DNA of 64,000 bases, from assembly GCA_963755055.1 (NCBI GenBank), contig CAVWIS010000012.1:431130-495129 (forward strand), in the 5' to 3' direction. This stretch comes from AP-16 sp963755055. Its GTDB lineage: Bacteria; Pseudomonadota; Alphaproteobacteria; Rhizobiales; Xanthobacteraceae. Both the position numbers and the translations under genes were made by a program. The notes beneath the pieces were generated by a model that had not been told where the DNA came from, did no database searches, and saw only the letters and a list, made by a program, of their open reading frames with translations. Each line of letters begins with the position of its first letter. The first letter of the stretch is position 1. Below, one piece after another: positions 9,016 to 16,853 of this stretch.

Positions 9016-9867
9016 TCAGACCTCGACGAATGGACCCGGCCGCGCGCGGTGTCCGGACGGCAGCAGGTGGAAATGGTGCCGCGGCGGCTCGTAATGCTCC
9101 TCGGCGGTAGCGGGCTGCAGAAAAAGCTCGCCGCACAGATCGGCCCGCACGAAGAAGGCGTTCACCCCGGCGAGCGAGCAGCCGACGAGGCGATATCCCT
9201 TCCGGTGGCCCAGCCGCACCAGCGCCTCGAGGCTGGCGCCATAAAAATTCGAGCCGTCCCACGCGGCGTCCGGCCGATACGGGACGACGACCGACATGGG
9301 AGGCCGCAGCGTCGCATTGTACTCGATGACCACCACGCGCGGGTCGACGGCGCCGATCGCGTTCCACACCCAGTAGTCGTTGTAGTCGATGTCGATGCCG
9401 AGGAGGTCGATCTCGCCGCGCAACCCGCCACCCGCGATGAGCGCGTCGATGTTTTCGGCGGTCACCATGCTCTGCACCAGCGCCAGCGTCCCGGCCGCGA
9501 GGAACGGCGCGAAATCATCGCGGATCCGCCGGGCGCTCGCCGGATTGGCTTCGATCCACAGTCCGCGCCAGCCCTCGACCAGCAGCTTGACGGTGTTGCA
9601 CTCGGCACCGGACTCGACGCCGAACTCCACGAAGCTGCGGCTCGTCGTGCCGATGCGGCGAAAAATCTCGGCGATGATGCCGTCCTCGTCGTTCTGCGAA
9701 AACACCTTGTAGCCGTGGCGCGCAAGACGCCTGGGATCGCCATTGCGCGGCTTGGCGACTTCCCGCTCCCAGGCGTCGAGCACGTTCATCTGGGCGACGT
9801 AGCGGGCGAGCTCGGCGTGGCGCCGCAGCAGCGACACCAGGTCGGCGGCGTGGTCGGGGTCGGTCAC
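9016..9867 (-). CDS. Unknown protein with methyltransferase-like (FkbM-like) fold features
   Basis: Not assigned to a named family. The best supported frame runs from a GTG at 9867 (about 283 residues). In-frame starts near 9950 are possible but would run into the dapB start region on the other strand. Visible motifs are NDEDGIIAEIFRRI, FVEFGVESGAECNT (a glycine-rich loop as in SAM-binding domains), GLWIEAN and DLLGIDIDYNDYWVW. These resemble FkbM-like or related Rossmann proteins that modify surface glycans, but I see no decisive signature. It diverges from dapB by about 80 bases. Confidence 0.6.
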   Translation of the reverse strand: MTDPDHAADLVSLLRRHAELARYVAQMNVLDAWEREVAKPRNGDPRRLARHGYKVFSQNDEDGIIAEIFRRIGTTSRSFVEFGVESGAECNTVKLLVEGWRGLWIEANPASARRIRDDFAPFLAAGTLALVQSMVTAENIDALIAGGGLRGEIDLLGIDIDYNDYWVWNAIGAVDPRVVVIEYNATLRPPMSVVVPYRPDAAWDGSNFYGASLEALVRLGHRKGYRLVGCSLAGVNAFFVRADLCGELFLQPATAEEHYEPPRHHFHLLPSGHRARPGPFVEV

Positions 9868-9946
9868 GAGGACGCTGGTTCCGGTGGCTGGTTCCGATGG
9901 ATTTTCACTGGCGCTCGTCCTATACCGCGGCCGGGAGAACCGATCC

Positions 9947-10762
9947 ATGTCCGACATGCAACTGGTCGTTTGCGGCGCCGCCGGCCGCATGGGGCGCACC
10001 CTGGTCAAGGCGATCGCCGACAGTCGGGGCCTTGCGCTCGCCGGCGCCGTCGAGCAGCCCGGATCGCCACTGATCGGGCAGGATTCCGGCGTGCTCGCCG
10101 GGCTTCCGGCAAACGGCGTCCTGGTGTCGGGCGACATCAAACCTCTGGTCGGGCGGACCGACGGCATCGTCGAGTTCACCATCCCGGCGGCGACCGTCGC
10201 CACCGCGCAGATCGCCGCAGCGGCGGGCATCGCTCACATCATCGGCACGACCGGCTTCGGCGCCGACGACGAGGCGAAGATCAAGGCGGCGGCGGCGACG
10301 GCGCCGATCGTCAAGTCCGGCAATATGAGCCTCGGCGTCAACCTGCTCGCCGCGCTGGTCCGGCAGGTCGCCCGGACGCTCGACGACGAGTTCGACATCG
10401 AGATCCTCGAGATGCATCACAACCGCAAGATCGACGCGCCGTCGGGCACGGCGCTGCTGTTCGGGCGCGCTGCGGCGGAGGGGCGCAACGTCGACCTCGC
10501 CGACCGCCGTGTCGCGGTGCGCGACGGCCATACCGGGGCGAGACGACCGGGAGATATCGGCTTCGCCACCTTGCGCGGCGGCACCGTGGTGGGAGAGCAC
10601 AGCGTCATCTTCGCCGGCGCCGCGGAGCGCATCGAGCTCGTACACAAGGCCGAGGACCGCATGATTTTCGCGCGCGGCGCGCTCAAGGCCGCGCTGTGGG
10701 CGCGCGGCAAGGCGCCGGGCCTTTATTCGATGGCGGACGTTCTCGGCATCGCGGCGCTCTAG
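9947..10762 (+). CDS. dapB: 4-hydroxy-tetrahydrodipicolinate reductase
   Basis: Second step of the lysine/diaminopimelate branch: NAD(P)H-dependent reduction of hydroxytetrahydrodipicolinate in the cytosol. 271 residues from ATG 9947. The N-terminal nucleotide-binding motif is VCGAAGRMGR and the catalytic histidine pair is in EMHHNRKIDAPSG. SGNMSLGVN and GTTGF are also conserved. Longer in-frame starts exist upstream but would add non-conserved sequence. The stop codon TAG lies inside a perfect 15-base inverted repeat that probably ends the transcript. Confidence 0.97.
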   Translation: MSDMQLVVCGAAGRMGRTLVKAIADSRGLALAGAVEQPGSPLIGQDSGVLAGLPANGVLVSGDIKPLVGRTDGIVEFTIPAATVATAQIAAAAGIAHIIGTTGFGADDEAKIKAAAATAPIVKSGNMSLGVNLLAALVRQVARTLDDEFDIEILEMHHNRKIDAPSGTALLFGRAAAEGRNVDLADRRVAVRDGHTGARRPGDIGFATLRGGTVVGEHSVIFAGAAERIELVHKAEDRMIFARGALKAALWARGKAPGLYSMADVLGIAAL

Positions 10763-10794
10763 AGCACATCCGATTGACCCGGATGTGCTCTAGA
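10758..10794. repeat. Perfect 15-bp inverted repeat at the dapB stop
   Basis: TCTAGAGCACATCCG (10758-10772) pairs with CGGATGTGCTCTAGA (10780-10794) across a 7-base loop and overlaps the dapB TAG. On RNA this is a strong hairpin followed by AAATCCTTTT, consistent with a terminator. It sits directly next to a second palindrome (10808-10856). Confidence 0.85.
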
Positions 10795-10807
10795 AAATCC
10801 TTTTGTG

Positions 10808-10856
10808 GCGCATGTCCTCTGACGGCGAACCGCGCACACTTCGCCGGGACATGCGC
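10808..10856. repeat. Dispersed nested palindrome (GCGCATGTCC type), complete copy
   Basis: Outer arms GCGCATGTCC (10808-10817) and GGACATGCGC (10847-10856) match perfectly. Inner arms GGCGAA (10824-10829) and TTCGCC (10840-10845) also match. The left half, with its flank AAATCCTTTTGTG, recurs at 42453-42496. It lies in the 168-base dapB-gpmA gap. Confidence 0.8.
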
Positions 10857-10930
10857 TAGCTCAACGCGTTGAAATGGCGCAGGCCGGCGTCGCCGGACCA
10901 TGCACCAAGATTTTCCGACGGAGGACTTTC

Positions 10931-11554
10931 ATGGCTGATCGTCTGCTCGTGCTCGTTCGCCACGGCCAAAGCGAATGGAACCTGAAGAACCTGTTCACCG
11001 GCTGGCGCGACGTGGACCTGAGCGATCAGGGGGTGGCGGAAGCCGAGAGTGCTGGACGCAAGCTCAAGGCGCAGGGCCTGCGCTTCGACATGGCGTTCAC
11101 CTCGGCGCTCAAGCGCGCCCAGCGAACCTTGAGCATCATCCTCGAGGAGATGGGACAGACCGGCATTCCGATCGTCATGGACCAGGCGCTCAACGAGCGC
11201 GACTACGGCGATCTGGTCGGGCTCAACAAGGACGATGCGCGCAAGCGCTGGGGCGACGAGCAGGTCATGCTGTGGCGGCGCTCCTACGACGTCGCACCCC
11301 CCGGCGGCGAAAGCCTGCGCGACACCGCGGCGCGCGTGCTGCCCTATTACATCCGGGAAATCCTGCCGCGGGTGATGCGCGGCGAGCGCGTCCTGGTGTC
11401 GGCGCACGGCAACTCGCTGCGGGCGCTGGTGATGGTGCTCGATCGCCATTCGACCGAATCGATCGTGAAGCTCAATCTGGAGACCGGCGTGCCGATGATC
11501 TACCGGCTCAACTCCAACTCGACCGTCGAATCGAAGGTCGACCTGGCGGCATGA
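10931..11554 (+). CDS. gpmA: 2,3-bisphosphoglycerate-dependent phosphoglycerate mutase
   Basis: Interconverts 3- and 2-phosphoglycerate in glycolysis and gluconeogenesis. 207 residues from ATG 10931 with GGAGG upstream. The catalytic RHG is at residues 10-12 (VLVRHGQSEWN), followed by LFTGWRDVDLS, the acid NERDYGDLVG and a second histidine in VSAHGNSLR. The protein is shorter than the 230-250 residue enterobacterial enzyme, as is common for alphaproteobacterial members. It overlaps the next gene by ATGA at 11551-11554. Confidence 0.95.
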   Translation: MADRLLVLVRHGQSEWNLKNLFTGWRDVDLSDQGVAEAESAGRKLKAQGLRFDMAFTSALKRAQRTLSIILEEMGQTGIPIVMDQALNERDYGDLVGLNKDDARKRWGDEQVMLWRRSYDVAPPGGESLRDTAARVLPYYIREILPRVMRGERVLVSAHGNSLRALVMVLDRHSTESIVKLNLETGVPMIYRLNSNSTVESKVDLAA

Positions 11555-12072
11555 CCGACGATCTTCGGATCGTGGCCCTTGACGCCAGCGGCGTCAGGCT
11601 GGCGGTGGACGAGCTCGGCCACGTGCTGGTCGACTGCGTCGAGGGTGGCGCCTCGGTGAGCTTCATGCATCCGTTCGGGCTCGACGAGGCGACGGGCTAC
11701 TTCCAAAAGGTCGCCGAGGAGATCGATCGCGGCGAGACGATCGTGCTGGCGGCGCGCCACCGCGGCCGCATCGTCGGCAGCGTCCAGCTCGGCCTCGCCA
11801 CGCCACCCAACCAGCCGCACCGGGCAGACGTGAAGAAGCTGCTGGTCCACCGGGAGGCCCGCCGGCTCGGCATCGGCGCCGCCCTGATGGCGGCGATCGA
11901 GCATGCCGCGGCGCGGCGCGGACGCACGCTGCTGGTGCTCGACACCGCCAGCGCCGACGCCGAGCGGCTCTATGACCGCGGCGGCTGGGTGCGGGTCGGG
12001 ACAATTCCGGGCTATGCGCTGTGGCCGCACGGGCCGCCCTGCGACACCGTCATATTCTGGAAGCGGCTGTGA
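11551..12072 (+). CDS. GNAT family N-acetyltransferase
   Basis: 173 residues with a GCN5-related acetyltransferase domain. The core contains VLAARHRGRIVGSVQLGL, then the acetyl-CoA-binding stretch ADVKKLLVHREARRLGIGAAL (R-x-x-G-x-G/A), and the C-terminal strand YDRGGWVRVGTIPGYAL. The ATG overlaps the gpmA stop, so it is probably translated from the same mRNA. The substrate cannot be inferred. Confidence 0.88.
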   Translation: MTDDLRIVALDASGVRLAVDELGHVLVDCVEGGASVSFMHPFGLDEATGYFQKVAEEIDRGETIVLAARHRGRIVGSVQLGLATPPNQPHRADVKKLLVHREARRLGIGAALMAAIEHAAARRGRTLLVLDTASADAERLYDRGGWVRVGTIPGYALWPHGPPCDTVIFWKRL

Positions 12073-12131
12073 ACATCGCAGGCTCGACCGGGCCTGCAAA
12101 GAATCCGTAGTCCGGCGCCCGCAATGGCGCC

Positions 12132-13472
12132 ATGCTGCGCCCGATGGCTCGTTCGGCGGCGTGGCAGATTGGGTTGATCGGGCTGGGCACCGCCGTGGTG
12201 CCGCTCGACACCGCCGTCAATATCGCGTTTCCGGCGATCGCCGCGCGGTTCGACCTCGCGGTCAGCGACATCCAGTGGGTGGTGATCTCCTATGTGCTGA
12301 CCTACGCGGCGCTGATGCTGGGGCTCGGGCGGATCGGCGACATTTTCGGCCATGCAAGAGTATTCCGTGCCGGCCTCGCCTGGAGCACGATCGCGCTGCT
12401 GCTCTGCGCCGGCGCGACGAGCTTTTCCGCGCTGCTGCTCTGCCGGATTCTCCAGGGGATCGGCGCCGCCCTGGTGCTGAGCTGCGGCGCGGCGCTCACC
12501 ACCGGCCTCTATGCGGAGGACCGGCGCAGCCGCGTGCTCGGCTTCTACACCATGGCATTGGCGATCGGCTCTGCTCTCGGCCCGATGCTCGGCGGCGCGC
12601 TGGTGCAGGAGTGGGGCTGGCCGGCCGTGTTCTGGTTCCGCGCGCCGATCGCGGCCGCCGTCCTCATGCTGCTGCGCGGGCTGCCGGCCCCCGCCGTGGC
12701 GGACCGGCGCGAGCCGTTCGATCTCGTCGGCGCCGGCCTGCTGGCGCTGGCGCTGATCGCGCTGCTCATGGCGTTCAACCGCATTCCGGACATCGCCGCC
12801 TTGCCGCTCGGCCTGACGGCGTTCGCTGCGCTGGCAGGATTCGTGCGCCACGAGGCCCGGTGCGAAAAGCCGATCCTCGATCTCAAGGTGTTTCGGCTGC
12901 CCGGCTTCGTGACGATCAACCTCGCCAATGTGCTGACCAATCTGGCGGGCTTCGCGGTGTGGCTGCTGGTGCCGTTCTATCTGACGCGGGCCACCGATCT
13001 GACATTGTCGGCGAGCGGCGCGGTGCTGGCGACCGCCTGGATCGGCGCAATCCTGTCGTCGGGCGCCGGTGGCCGGCTGGTGGGAAGAATCTCCGCCGGA
13101 CGGCTGGCGCTCGCCGGCGCCGTGATGGTCGGCGTCGGTCTCGGGCTGATCGGCACGTGGGATCAGCGCACCGCCGCGGCGTGGCTGATCACCGGCCTGG
13201 TAGTACAGGGCTTCGGAATCGGGCTCTTCCAGCTCGCCTATACGGACATCGTGACCGCCGCGCTTCCCCGCGAGAGCCGCGGCGTGGCGGGAAGCCTCGC
13301 GATGGTGACGCGCACCGTCGGCATCGTCGGCGCCGCCTCCCTGGTCATGCTGCTGTTTCGGACTTTCGAGCAGGCGGAAGGATTTTTCTCCGCCTTCCGG
13401 CACACCTTCGCGCTCGCAGCTGGGCTTGCGCTCGCAGCCGCGGCCCTGATGGGACGATGGGCCGGCCGGTGA
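12132..13472 (+). CDS. MFS transporter, DHA2-like drug/proton antiporter family
   Basis: 446 residues, strongly hydrophobic throughout, with about 12-14 predicted membrane segments. Motifs are typical of the 14-helix multidrug exporters: LDTAVNIAFPAIAARFDL in helix 1, WVVISYVLTYAAL, GRIGDIFGHARVF (motif A) and RILQGIGAALVLSCGAAL. ALGPMLGGALVQEWGWPAVF is the antiporter motif C region. It follows the GNAT gene by 59 bases on the same strand. The exported compound is not predictable. Confidence 0.88.
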   Translation: MLRPMARSAAWQIGLIGLGTAVVPLDTAVNIAFPAIAARFDLAVSDIQWVVISYVLTYAALMLGLGRIGDIFGHARVFRAGLAWSTIALLLCAGATSFSALLLCRILQGIGAALVLSCGAALTTGLYAEDRRSRVLGFYTMALAIGSALGPMLGGALVQEWGWPAVFWFRAPIAAAVLMLLRGLPAPAVADRREPFDLVGAGLLALALIALLMAFNRIPDIAALPLGLTAFAALAGFVRHEARCEKPILDLKVFRLPGFVTINLANVLTNLAGFAVWLLVPFYLTRATDLTLSASGAVLATAWIGAILSSGAGGRLVGRISAGRLALAGAVMVGVGLGLIGTWDQRTAAAWLITGLVVQGFGIGLFQLAYTDIVTAALPRESRGVAGSLAMVTRTVGIVGAASLVMLLFRTFEQAEGFFSAFRHTFALAAGLALAAAALMGRWAGR

Positions 13473-13475
13473 TGA

Positions 13476-13988
13476 CTATTCGAGAACCGTCCTGGTCGGC
13501 CCGCGCCGCGCCTGTCCGAGCGCCGCCGCAAGCGCCGCGGCGAAGCTCGCCTTCTCGTTCGGCCCGAGGAATGCCGCCACCGTGAGCCGGCGTCCGCGCG
13601 ACACCAGAAACAGGCGTTCGATGCCGAATTCCTCGTGGGTCTTGCGCTCGAGCCGCACCCAGAGCGGATTGAGCGTCCATTCGGCGATTTTTCCGCGATG
13701 GCTCACCTTGCGGACCCTGAGCTCGCTCGGCGTCACCGTCACCTCCTCGTAGGCGGCGGCCGACCGGTAGCTCGCGCGGAACGCCCAGTACACCAGCAGC
13801 ACATCGAGCCCGAGAAAGCCGACGACCGGCCACGCGCCGACCAGGAAGAACACCAGCCCGACCACGAAACCGGCTCCGCCGAGCACCAGCATGAGCGCCG
13901 CGAATCCGGTCCGGCCGAGGGAGCGGTGCGGGACCAGGGTCGCGGAAAACAATGTGGGTTCGTCGATCAGGACATTGCCGGGGCTCAT
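13476..13988 (-). CDS. DUF2244 domain-containing membrane protein
   Basis: 170 residues. Two closely spaced hydrophobic segments (about 25-45 and 50-68) are followed by a cytosolic-looking domain with VTVTPSELRVRKVSHRGK and LNPLWVRLERKTHEEFGIER. This is the usual shape of DUF2244 proteins, whose function is unknown. It is convergent with the MFS gene (3 bases apart) and diverges from nth. Confidence 0.85.
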   Translation of the reverse strand: MSPGNVLIDEPTLFSATLVPHRSLGRTGFAALMLVLGGAGFVVGLVFFLVGAWPVVGFLGLDVLLVYWAFRASYRSAAAYEEVTVTPSELRVRKVSHRGKIAEWTLNPLWVRLERKTHEEFGIERLFLVSRGRRLTVAAFLGPNEKASFAAALAAALGQARRGPTRTVLE

Positions 13989-14010
13989 GATTGCTCACTA
14001 TAGGATAGTC

Positions 14011-14808
14011 ATGGCATCCAAGACGAACCGACCTGCCGGCGCGAAGCGGAAAACGGCCCGCCGGCCGAAACCACGTGCCGGTTCGCCGCCGGCCGCAACA
14101 AAGCCCGCCGCAGGCCAGCGCCGCGCGCCGGTGGCGGCGGCGGCTGCGGCGGCCTCCGGCGCCGCGCTCAAGCCGTGGTCCGAGGCGGAAATCGTCGAGG
14201 CATTCCGCCGGTTCCAGGCCGCCAACCCGGAACCGCGGGGCGAGCTCGAATCGGTCAACCCGTTCACCCTGCTGGTCGCCGTCGTCCTGTCGGCCCAGGC
14301 GACCGATGCCGGTGTCAACAAGGCGACGCCGGCGCTGTTTGCGGCCGCCGATGATCCGGCCAAGATGGCGGCGCTCGGCGAGGAGCGGGTGCAGGACTAC
14401 ATCAAGACGATCGGCCTTTTTCGCACCAAGGCGAGGAACGTCATCGCCCTGTCGCAACGACTCCTCGCCGAGCATGGCGGAAAAGTCCCGCGCGACCGTG
14501 CGGCGCTGGAAGCACTGCCGGGGGTCGGACGGAAGACCGCAAACGTCGTGCTCAACATCGCGTTCGGCGAGCCGACCATCGCGGTGGACACGCATATCTT
14601 TCGCGTCGGCAACCGCACCGGTCTCGCTCCCGGCAAGACACCCCTCGAGGTCGAGACCAAGCTCGAGCAGCGGGTGCCCGACCGCTACAAGCTGCATGCC
14701 CATCACTGGCTGATCCTGCACGGGCGCTACATCTGCAAGGCCACAAGGCCCGCCTGCGACCGCTGCCTGATCAACGATCTGTGCCGCTGGCCGGCGAAGA
14801 CCACCTGA
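14011..14808 (+). CDS. nth: Endonuclease III, base-excision DNA glycosylase/AP lyase
   Basis: Removes oxidised pyrimidines from DNA and cleaves the abasic site. 265 residues from ATG 14011. The first ~55 are a basic, Ala/Pro-rich extension beyond the usual ~210-residue enzyme. The helix-hairpin-helix LPGVGRKTANVV carries the catalytic lysine, and AVDTHIFRV the catalytic aspartate. The C-terminal 4Fe-4S loop has the classic C-x6-C-x2-C-x5-C spacing. Confidence 0.96.
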   Translation: MASKTNRPAGAKRKTARRPKPRAGSPPAATKPAAGQRRAPVAAAAAAASGAALKPWSEAEIVEAFRRFQAANPEPRGELESVNPFTLLVAVVLSAQATDAGVNKATPALFAAADDPAKMAALGEERVQDYIKTIGLFRTKARNVIALSQRLLAEHGGKVPRDRAALEALPGVGRKTANVVLNIAFGEPTIAVDTHIFRVGNRTGLAPGKTPLEVETKLEQRVPDRYKLHAHHWLILHGRYICKATRPACDRCLINDLCRWPAKTT

Positions 14809-14853
14809 CGACCGACGGGCGATCGGCACAGCCTCGGCGTTGCTCTCGGCGAG

Positions 14854-15585
14854 TTACGGAGCCGGAAGGGCTCCCGGTCGTGCCTGGCCGGTCATCCGCT
14901 TGTGGACATGCACCATCAGGGCGGTGCCGAACAGCGGAGTGGCCAGGCTGACGATCGGGATCGAGACGAAGGCCGCGATGAACAGGCCGGCGGCGAACAC
15001 TTTTCCCGGATGCGTCTCGCGCAGCCGCTTGGCATCGGCGGGCGAATGGAACCGCATGGCGGCCAACTCGAAGTAGACGCGGCCGAGCAGATAGGCGTTG
15101 GCCAGGAAGAAGATCACGAAACCGAGGCCGACCAGCAGCAGCAACGGCACGGCGCACAGATAGACGAGCAGCGTCAATAGCGCGGCCTTGACCGCCTCGA
15201 TGATGGCGCGGCCGATCGGCACCGCGCGACCCGGGGGATCTTGCGGATAGTAGCTGCGCTCGACCTGCCCGGCGATCTCGTCGACGAAGAAACCCGCGAC
15301 CAGCGAGGCGACCGCCGGCATGAGGAAGACCGCGCCGGCGGCGAGCCCGAGGCCGGCAACCACAGCAAGCAGCCATTCGAGGGCGTTGACCGGGCCGCCG
15401 GCGTGGGGACCGGCATTGGCCTGCAGCCATGCTCCGCCGGTCACCAGCAGCCAGACCAGCAGGCGGTGAAACGCGATGCCGATGACCACGAGGAGAGCGA
15501 TCGAGAGGCCGACGGCCTTGAGGAGCACCGCCCGGAAGGGCGGCGTCAGCATGTCGGCCAGCGCCTTGACGGCTGCATCGAGCAT
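14854..15585 (-). CDS. EI24 domain (CysZ-like) membrane protein
   Basis: 243 residues from the ATG at 15585, preceded by GGAGGATTTCCCGGA. Four to five membrane segments are visible, including VGLSIALLVVIGIAF, AALLTLLVYLCAVPLLLLVG and ATPLFGTALMVHVHKRM. Conserved family elements are FVDEIAGQVERSYYP and LGRVYFELAAMRF. CysZ imports sulfate in E. coli, but alphaproteobacterial EI24 proteins are often not tied to sulfur genes and none is present here, so the sulfate role is only a possibility. Confidence 0.8.
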   Translation of the reverse strand: MLDAAVKALADMLTPPFRAVLLKAVGLSIALLVVIGIAFHRLLVWLLVTGGAWLQANAGPHAGGPVNALEWLLAVVAGLGLAAGAVFLMPAVASLVAGFFVDEIAGQVERSYYPQDPPGRAVPIGRAIIEAVKAALLTLLVYLCAVPLLLLVGLGFVIFFLANAYLLGRVYFELAAMRFHSPADAKRLRETHPGKVFAAGLFIAAFVSIPIVSLATPLFGTALMVHVHKRMTGQARPGALPAP

Positions 15586-15712
15586 TCCGGGAAATCCTCC
15601 GCGCCGGGGCTTACCGAGACCGCCTTTGCCGCACAAGGCGGGCAGCGGTGGCAGGGAGGTCGACCGCGAGCCGGCGGACGGCAAATCTGATCGGCGGGCG
15701 GGAAAGATCGGC

Positions 15713-16588
15713 TCAGGCCGCCGATACGCGCTTGCGGCGGCGCTCCGTGCGGATGTCGATCTCGGCCTCCTGCGGCACCAGTGGGATGGCGGCCGCCGGC
15801 ACCGCATGGGGGGAGACCGCGTCGGCCGGCCGCTCGGGCGGCAACGGCAGATCCGCCCAGTGCATCTTCTTGTAGTCGAACCCGTACTCGATGGTCGGCT
15901 TGACGACCTGGAAATACGGCGAGATGTCGAAATCACGCGGCGCGTAGAGCGAGGAGTGGCGGATCACCAGAATTTCCCGCCGGGCGGCGCGGCTTTCCAT
16001 GAGCGTCACCTTCGGGAGAATCGGATAGCGGACCATCTCGAAGGCCTGGGCGATCAGCGTCGAGCAGATGAGCCTGGTGGGATCGCCGGATCCGAGCGAC
16101 ATTATCCGCCGCCGCCAGCGCTGCGGCACCGGCAGCGGCATCAGATATCGCAACAGATCGATGATGTTCTTGAGGTCGTAGTCGAAACCGAGGCGTTCTA
16201 TCCCATAGTCGCAGACCCGCGCGCAGTCCTCGGCGGACAGCCCGACCGGGCGGCAGACGCGGGTGTGAAACTGGAAATATTTGGACAACGGGGCGGAGAC
16301 GACGCCCTCGCCGATGAAGGCCTCGATCAGGACATGCGGCTCGCCGTCCTCGGTCACCGCGCCGTCGATGGGGCCGACATACAGGGCGGCATGCGACCAG
16401 GTCGACTGCGTCAAATATTTGATGACACCGGCGATATGATCGTTGCCCTCGACGAGAAGAATATCGCCGGGCTTGAGCGAGGCGCGCAACGCCTTCGGAT
16501 CGCTGGGCGTGAACGGCTCGTATCCCGCCGCAGATTTCTGCAGGTAACGGGCGATCACCTTCCCGACACGTTCGAGTACCGAGCCCAT
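15713..16588 (-). CDS. YiiX/YaeF-like permuted papain-fold cysteine hydrolase
   Basis: About 291 residues. The permuted NlpC/P60-like signature is clear: LKPGDILLVEG, then the histidine in STWSHAALYVG, and the cysteine in RLICSTLIAQAF. Members of this C92-type family are thought to act on amide or thioester bonds in lipids or peptides; the substrate here is unknown. I favour ATG 16588, which has AAGGGA upstream and gives MGSVLERVGKV. In-frame ATGs at 16597 and 16678 are alternatives. Confidence 0.78.
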   Translation of the reverse strand: MGSVLERVGKVIARYLQKSAAGYEPFTPSDPKALRASLKPGDILLVEGNDHIAGVIKYLTQSTWSHAALYVGPIDGAVTEDGEPHVLIEAFIGEGVVSAPLSKYFQFHTRVCRPVGLSAEDCARVCDYGIERLGFDYDLKNIIDLLRYLMPLPVPQRWRRRIMSLGSGDPTRLICSTLIAQAFEMVRYPILPKVTLMESRAARREILVIRHSSLYAPRDFDISPYFQVVKPTIEYGFDYKKMHWADLPLPPERPADAVSPHAVPAAAIPLVPQEAEIDIRTERRRKRVSAA

Positions 16589-16800
16589 CGGTCGCATCCC
16601 TTGTACGGCGCGAGGTTCGGCCTCGCGTCCCGTCGTAGACTTCGCATTTAAGTCGAAACGCGTTGCATTTTGGTTCACGTGCCGCTCGGGAACGCGCGCG
16701 ATTGCAGCACGAAATGAGTTCGGGCAAGGTGACGGGGTTCACCTTCGCGCGGCGGTGATCGCGATCGCATCGGCGGCACCGTCTAACTCCTTGTCTTGAC

Positions 16801-16835
16801 GCATGATCTTGCCGGGCGACCAGCCGGGCTCATGC
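16801..16835. repeat. Degenerate intergenic palindrome
   Basis: GCATGA (16801-16806) and TCATGC (16830-16835) frame a GC-rich centre. This resembles the GCATGATC...GATCATGC repeats common between genes in this bacterial group. It overlaps the region just upstream of the amine oxidase start. Confidence 0.5.
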
Positions 16836-16853
16836 TCTAACGTCCTGGAAACC

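Noticed and set aside
12012..13403. Long minus-strand frame opposite the MFS gene
   Set aside because: Low-complexity, charged shadow; the plus strand encodes a coherent membrane transporter.
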